From Candidatus Nomurabacteria bacterium RIFCSPHIGHO2_01_FULL_39_9 (lineage in GTDB: Bacteria > Patescibacteriota > Minisyncoccia > Phycocordibacterales > DATEUR01), in the NCBI GenBank assembly GCA_001786825.1, contig MFTL01000012.1, forward strand, positions 1 through 8,793: a stretch of DNA of 8,793 bases, written 5' to 3'. Position 1 is the stretch's first letter; each line of letters opens with the position of its first letter. Positions 6,201-8,793 of the stretch are shown here, piece after piece. The notes beneath the pieces were generated by a model. That model was not told where the DNA came from. It made no database searches and was given only the letters and a program-made list of their open reading frames with translations. A program made the translations under genes and the position numbers.

Positions 6201-7958
6201 TTCAGCTATTTCTTTTTTAATATTATCAATAATTCTTTCTCGCGAGAGATTGAAATATCTGACGAGGTCCTCTGACATCGGCCAGTAATCGAAACGCTTG
6301 CCCAATTCTTCTTCAAAATGAGTTTTTATTTCCGGATCAGCAATCAAATTTATTTTCTCCATTTTCGGATAATAACGGTCAACGAATTGGCGGAGATTAT
6401 TAAAAGATTTGAGATAAGCGCGCAATGTGAAAGAATTTAAAAGCGCTTTTTTGACCGCCGCGCGTTTTTCCGACGCATCTTTTGGTGACCAATTAGCTTC
6501 AAAATCTTTTTCCATTAAATTAAGATAGCTAAGATCGCCTTTTCTTATAAACCCAAGCGCAACCTCTTTAGTTCTTTCCTCTGACAATTCTCTATTTGAA
6601 ATTTTCTCCAACTGATATTTATTTTTGAAAGTAGTAATTTCAAATTCTCTAGCGCCATGGCTAACCCGTTCAAGTAGCGCCAGCGTCAGCGCTTCATCAA
6701 CTTCCGCGGGTGTTAGTTTAAATTTTTCAGCAGTTTCGAGCACTGTGTCTAGACCGCGATCATCTGTGCCCTTGGTTTCATCAAAAACCATTTTGATACC
6801 TACTTTATGAATAATTTCTTCCGGTGTTCCAATATTCTTTAATAAATCAAGGTTTTTATCGAGTTCCCAAAAATACAAACCACTTTTAATTATATCGACT
6901 AATCTCTTAGAATTTTTATGTTTTTCAAAAAATTTTTGTTGCTCCTCTTTAGAAAGATATTGAAGAGAATTTTCTAAATCAAAGAAAGTCATCTTATTTA
7001 TGTCGCTAGTTTTTTCTAAATTAATCCGCCTCGCTTCATCTGCAATGACCTTTTGATCAAGATCAAATTTACTCAATCCAAAATATCCCAAAACATCTTT
7101 GGCTTGTTTAATGTTAGCCCAAGCAAAATGATTGGTAGCTACTTTTTTAGCTAATTCCTTAGCTTCGGCCGATTCAAAAAAATCATCAATCGGCAGATTT
7201 ATTTCTCGCAGTTTGTTTCGCAAATAATTATTGACCGCGCTGTCATCAATCGCACCGGCTCTAAATTTATCTAAAATTAAATTTTTAAATTCTTCGTCAG
7301 TTATCTCAAAAAATTCTTTATAATCAAGAGCGCTATTAAAATTTTCGCCGGGTTCTGCTCCAAAATGAGTGCTAAAACTGAAAAGCTTGTTGAGCATGCT
7401 TGCAACAGCGGTGTTTTTAACTTTAGGATCATCAATTTTAAGGCCGACGTCAGAAAAACGGCCTTGTCGCCAATATCTTTCTTTTTTTTCATCTTCTGTC
7501 GCTTCGCCCCAAATACCGGATTCGCGCGGTAAACCTTCTTTAATATCAAATCGCCAGCCGTGTTTTAAGTTTTCGAGCCATTTTTTTTGCCGATAAGCAT
7601 TAAACTTCTTATCCTCAAAAAAGCTTTCTTCAATTTCAAAATAATTTTTGAAAGCTATCCAAGCGCCCATTTCATTGGCTTTATCTGCTTCAACTTGTTT
7701 AATAAAATTTTCTTTAGCAAGCTTTTTAACAAAATCGCTTTTAATTATTTCTTTGTGATGCTCCGCGATATTTTCATTTAAAAGATGAAGGAGCGACCAA
7801 TTGTTTTCAATAAGATCTTGCAAATAAAATCTGACTTGTTTTTTCTCCGGCGGTGAAAGTTCAAAACCATTGAGAAATTCTTCAATCTCTTTTTCACCTA
7901 TCTCCACCTTCTTTTCTAAGCTTTCTATCGGTTTTTCTTCTAATAATAGCTCTTCCAT
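3210..7958 (-). CDS. Giant, mostly alpha-helical protein with a distinct C-terminal CxxC domain; family not recognised
   Basis: About 1582 residues, over half of the window. I see no signal peptide or membrane helix, so it is probably cytoplasmic. The first 1100 residues are charged and helix-forming. A motif of the type F-[LI]-[ST]-x-x-E followed by a helix recurs (FFEITDEEF near 214, KFKLTPAEV near 411, YFNLSRERI near 567), which suggests a divergent alpha-solenoid. Residues of about 1260-1400 are rich in Glu, Lys and Leu and look like coiled coil. The last 180 residues change character: CLGC (1414-1417), NDTNLAFGD (1424-1432), then alternating beta and helical stretches, ending GERPFSGLVIR. 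I start it at ATG 7958. An in-frame ATG at 7970 overlaps the -10 of a promoter at 7969-7997, and GAG lies 7 nt before 7958. It could be a scaffold, surface-associated or interaction protein; I assign no function. Confidence 0.75.
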   Translation of the reverse strand: MEELLLEEKPIESLEKKVEIGEKEIEEFLNGFELSPPEKKQVRFYLQDLIENNWSLLHLLNENIAEHHKEIIKSDFVKKLAKENFIKQVEADKANEMGAWIAFKNYFEIEESFFEDKKFNAYRQKKWLENLKHGWRFDIKEGLPRESGIWGEATEDEKKERYWRQGRFSDVGLKIDDPKVKNTAVASMLNKLFSFSTHFGAEPGENFNSALDYKEFFEITDEEFKNLILDKFRAGAIDDSAVNNYLRNKLREINLPIDDFFESAEAKELAKKVATNHFAWANIKQAKDVLGYFGLSKFDLDQKVIADEARRINLEKTSDINKMTFFDLENSLQYLSKEEQQKFFEKHKNSKRLVDIIKSGLYFWELDKNLDLLKNIGTPEEIIHKVGIKMVFDETKGTDDRGLDTVLETAEKFKLTPAEVDEALTLALLERVSHGAREFEITTFKNKYQLEKISNRELSEERTKEVALGFIRKGDLSYLNLMEKDFEANWSPKDASEKRAAVKKALLNSFTLRAYLKSFNNLRQFVDRYYPKMEKINLIADPEIKTHFEEELGKRFDYWPMSEDLVRYFNLSRERIIDNIKKEIAEGRLIRDAIDERILTKHFPEIDIEKEAENCISKNGEKIFEEAVEGRDWIILERLTQFEKTNALVEKFLEDQKKVVFDINRSVSVRDYAISALSNLSEGFFPPGYLYLAKNSVILNEIARNPAYLDRVGSIGSHVSSEILGVPGNWPKLFYMLKDLSTSELLEKTNIISDLEQYKGGILSDLPIIILFDKVASVPETEQKEFFKLLRSGLEPLKDFNEKNWSEALLNYVDAFENTRIFDRGDEEKTKIKNLFMGDYKDACLAGLRNDWLTYLEKKEIILPPKLFITTYLIDEAGGAGNLKHIESLSNFIYKVSESFDNQKTALRTKEEIKDLLVKQEARFNKEKWSADDRSEFYNLSRDVLAAAPSLYSAFGPIFENLNPKELKAFMKEIMPLYQAELIIKQKNTDEDGEFAYNPRDLVGVRQFIKEFSENLENPDALKTKVFEIEKARLIQLIQANFKERFGLLKVPTEFNKEHIRSIQNAIRYMGNISGRNENREAVLAFFLGLELDGAWEKFRQGAPIDPKEYLSAKQLEIIEPILEKKQEMSKLLLEIGGLNEKDLPRFQEILQEDVLSNMVGNIETIDVRLGNVSRNISELADPDIYSEKSEKEMLALLIAEGKKIGATLSKTFAESTGKKIQLSPDERELQSKIAKIFNISKWSGEQVKTVQDLIQPLGLIVNMIHRLEEEKVNESIEELQKRLEPTEKVIEVFNRLGESFKQESGALALSKDITFLESLIVKDNQKIAPEERIIVTEYLDSIKDKMKELERILDRVKEYFDKIKKSLHIADRPILNERLAAIEKIIYATDESGGITSRMTKDLNLIIENMRQCLGCLRKEANNDTNLAFGDYNKFFLINQTGKEEGSVSDEILFFVPVKRPDGQKEMSFVFDRVYGSKGPDVLVSNALTVFKKYNALKKEFPQARLSISVSQAALSSVGLNAELFEKRFKQEWKEKFNTDFIEDLVADIPESAFSDNYVEFSSMMGTRTAGERPFSGLVIR

Positions 7959-7968
7959 AATTAATCTC

Positions 7969-7997
7969 ATTTTAAAATAAAAACACCGTATTGTAAA
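7969..7997 (-). promoter_or_regulatory. Promoter of the giant gene, implying a nearly leaderless mRNA
   Basis: On the minus strand TTTACA (7992-7997) is separated by 17 bp from TAAAAT (7969-7974). The expected start near 7961 leaves only a few bases before the ATG at 7958. The -10 overlaps the alternative ATG at 7968-7970, which would then not be transcribed. Confidence 0.5.
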
Positions 7998-7998
7998 T

Positions 7999-8024
7999 TA
8001 AAAAGCCAACCTTTATTGGTTGGC
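7999..8024 (-). terminator. Terminator of the S1 gene, overlapping its last codons
   Basis: On the minus strand GCCAACC pairs with GGTTGGC around a 6-nt loop, followed by TTTTTAATTT. The upstream arm is itself coding (the final Ala-Asn and part of Gln) and the TAA stop at 8013-8015 lies in the loop. It separates the S1 gene from the giant gene. Confidence 0.8.
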
Positions 8025-8573
8025 CTCCTTCAATGCTTTTATACTCAAAGTAAGTTTCTTCCCTTCCCGGTCATAGTTTTGCACCAATACTTCAATGTCA
8101 TCGCCTGTTTTAAATGTTTCTTGCAAGCGTTTTTTTAATTCTTCTCGTTCGCCTTTCCAATCTGAAGAAATTTCAGAAATATGGACAAGACCTTCAATGC
8201 CCGGTACCACTTCCACAAAAAGTCCGTAATCAGCAATTTCTTTAATTTTGCCTTTTAATTTTTCGCCTTTATCAATCCATGTTACCTTCCATGGGTCTGG
8301 AACAAGTTGTTTGAGTCCCAAGCCGATTCGTTTTCTTTCCAAATCAACAGTTAATACCATAACGGTAATATCCTGACCAACTTGAAGTTTTTCATCCGGA
8401 TGCTTGATTTTCTCCCAAGCAATATCTTTGATATAGAGGAGTCCGTCAATTTTGGGCGCCAGTGTAACGAAGGCGCCATAACGAACTATGGCTTTAATTT
8501 TGCCGAGCAAGATTTCATTTGCTTTGACTTTAGCCCAAAATTCGTCTTGGGCTTTTTGGATATCTGCATTCAT
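8013..8573 (-). CDS. rpsA: Ribosomal protein S1-like RNA-binding protein with two S1 domains
   Basis: The 186-residue protein has two OB-fold S1 domains, at about 20-90 and 104-180. The first reads GKIKAIVRYGAFVTL, then IDGLLYIKDIAWEKIKHPDEKLQVG, and ends RIGLGLKQLVPDPW. This is the signature of the third S1 repeat of bacterial ribosomal protein S1. The second (GKIKEIADYGLFVEV, IEGLVHISEI) follows like the next repeat. S1 binds mRNA at the 30S subunit and helps load transcripts lacking strong Shine-Dalgarno sites. Bacterial S1 usually has four to six repeats, so this is a short form. It appears complete, with its own promoter (8633-8661), ATG and terminator. It may be the reduced S1 of this lineage, one part of a split S1, or an S1-like accessory protein. 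No Shine-Dalgarno precedes the ATG at 8573. Confidence 0.85.
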   Translation of the reverse strand: MNADIQKAQDEFWAKVKANEILLGKIKAIVRYGAFVTLAPKIDGLLYIKDIAWEKIKHPDEKLQVGQDITVMVLTVDLERKRIGLGLKQLVPDPWKVTWIDKGEKLKGKIKEIADYGLFVEVVPGIEGLVHISEISSDWKGEREELKKRLQETFKTGDDIEVLVQNYDREGKKLTLSIKALKEANQ

Positions 8574-8632
8574 TTTCGGTAATTATTAAGTGATTTTATT
8601 GAATATGTTTAAAGAACCAATTTCAGACTTTT

Positions 8633-8661
8633 ATTATACCATATTAATAAATTTCTGTAAA
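8633..8661 (-). promoter_or_regulatory. Strong promoter of the S1 gene
   Basis: On the minus strand TTTACA (8656-8661), a 17-bp spacer ending in TGG, and a consensus TATAAT (8633-8638) form an extended -10 promoter, the best match in the window. Transcription near 8626 gives an AT-rich leader of about 53 nt in which I see no structure. Confidence 0.75.
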
Positions 8662-8678
8662 ACAGATTTTAGTGAATT

Positions 8679-8702
8679 AAAAAAGCTCTCTAGTGAGAGC
8701 TT
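8679..8702 (-). terminator. Terminator of a minus-strand unit entering from the right
   Basis: AAGCTCTC and GAGAGCTT form a perfect 8-bp stem with a 4-nt loop. On the minus strand it runs into TTTTTT, including the stem's last two T. No minus-strand gene inside the window needs it, so a transcript must come from beyond 8793. Confidence 0.75.
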
Positions 8703-8784
8703 GGAACATAATTGAAATTTAATTTTGGAATGGAAAAAAATTCAAGCCGCCTTTTGGTGTTTATTAGAGTTTGAACATCAGCCG

Positions 8785-8793
8785 AGGAGGTGA
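8785..8793 (-). rRNA. Possible extreme 3' end of a 16S rRNA gene (alternative: Shine-Dalgarno of a plus-strand gene)
   Basis: Read on the minus strand the last nine bases are TCACCTCCT, the anti-Shine-Dalgarno tail of 16S rRNA. The terminator at 8679-8702 would end the transcript about 85 nt later. On the plus strand the same bases are AGGAGGTGA, a perfect Shine-Dalgarno, but no other gene here uses one and I see no promoter for it. A third reading is a minus-strand frame open from the edge to a TAG in the hairpin, which is short enough to be chance. Confidence 0.4.

Noticed and set aside
3447..7781. Several plus-strand frames of 60-150 codons and two minus-strand frames inside the giant gene
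   Set aside because: All are shadows of the 1582-codon gene, without promoters or recognisable protein features.
8694..8793. Minus-strand partial CDS of 33 codons from the right edge to a TAG in the hairpin
   Set aside because: This length is easily open by chance in AT-rich DNA and the residues show no domain; the 16S reading explains the edge sequence better.

Overview
The window is AT-rich and gene-dense. It looks like a chromosomal fragment from a small-genome uncultured bacterium, most likely of the Candidate Phyla Radiation (Patescibacteria, perhaps a Parcubacteria relative). This is inference from several signs: Shine-Dalgarno sites are mostly absent, most genes have no recognisable family, one very large helical protein is present, and ribosomal protein S1 is shortened. 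Two genes end in TGA directly before a terminator or its stem. That argues for the standard bacterial code and against the TGA=Gly code of Gracilibacteria and Absconditabacteria.

Layout. At the left edge (1-115, minus strand) is the start of a secreted protein that runs out of the window; it has its own promoter at 151-179. From 186 to 392 lies a non-coding block in which four imperfect units of about 36 nt sit between two similar hairpins. Next come two independently transcribed minus-strand genes for putative DNA-binding proteins. The first (413-1225) is a helix-hairpin-helix protein resembling the C-terminal part of IS110-family transposases but lacking the catalytic domain. The second (1380-2474) carries several helix-turn-helix segments, a zinc-binding cluster and a MerR/excisionase-like C-terminal segment. 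Both read like genes from a mobile or accessory element.

A small secreted plus-strand protein (2678-3127) follows. It converges, across a bidirectional terminator, on the largest gene of the window (3210-7958, minus strand). That gene encodes about 1580 residues of mostly alpha-helical protein with a distinct C-terminal domain holding a CxxC and an NDTN motif; I do not recognise it. Upstream is a two-domain S1 protein (8013-8573, minus strand) with its own strong promoter and terminator. The right edge holds another minus-strand terminator (8679-8702). The last nine bases, read on the minus strand, match the conserved 3' end of 16S rRNA.

Most genes appear to be single transcription units: each has a sigma70-type promoter (TTGACA/TTTACA, 17 bp, TATAAT-like, often with an extended TGG) and a hairpin terminator. 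Promoter positions argue that three minus-strand genes start further downstream than their longest possible reading frames. No pathway links the genes. The likely themes are envelope or secreted proteins (two signal-peptide genes sharing a leader motif), DNA-binding accessory proteins, and a core translation gene next to a lineage-specific giant protein.
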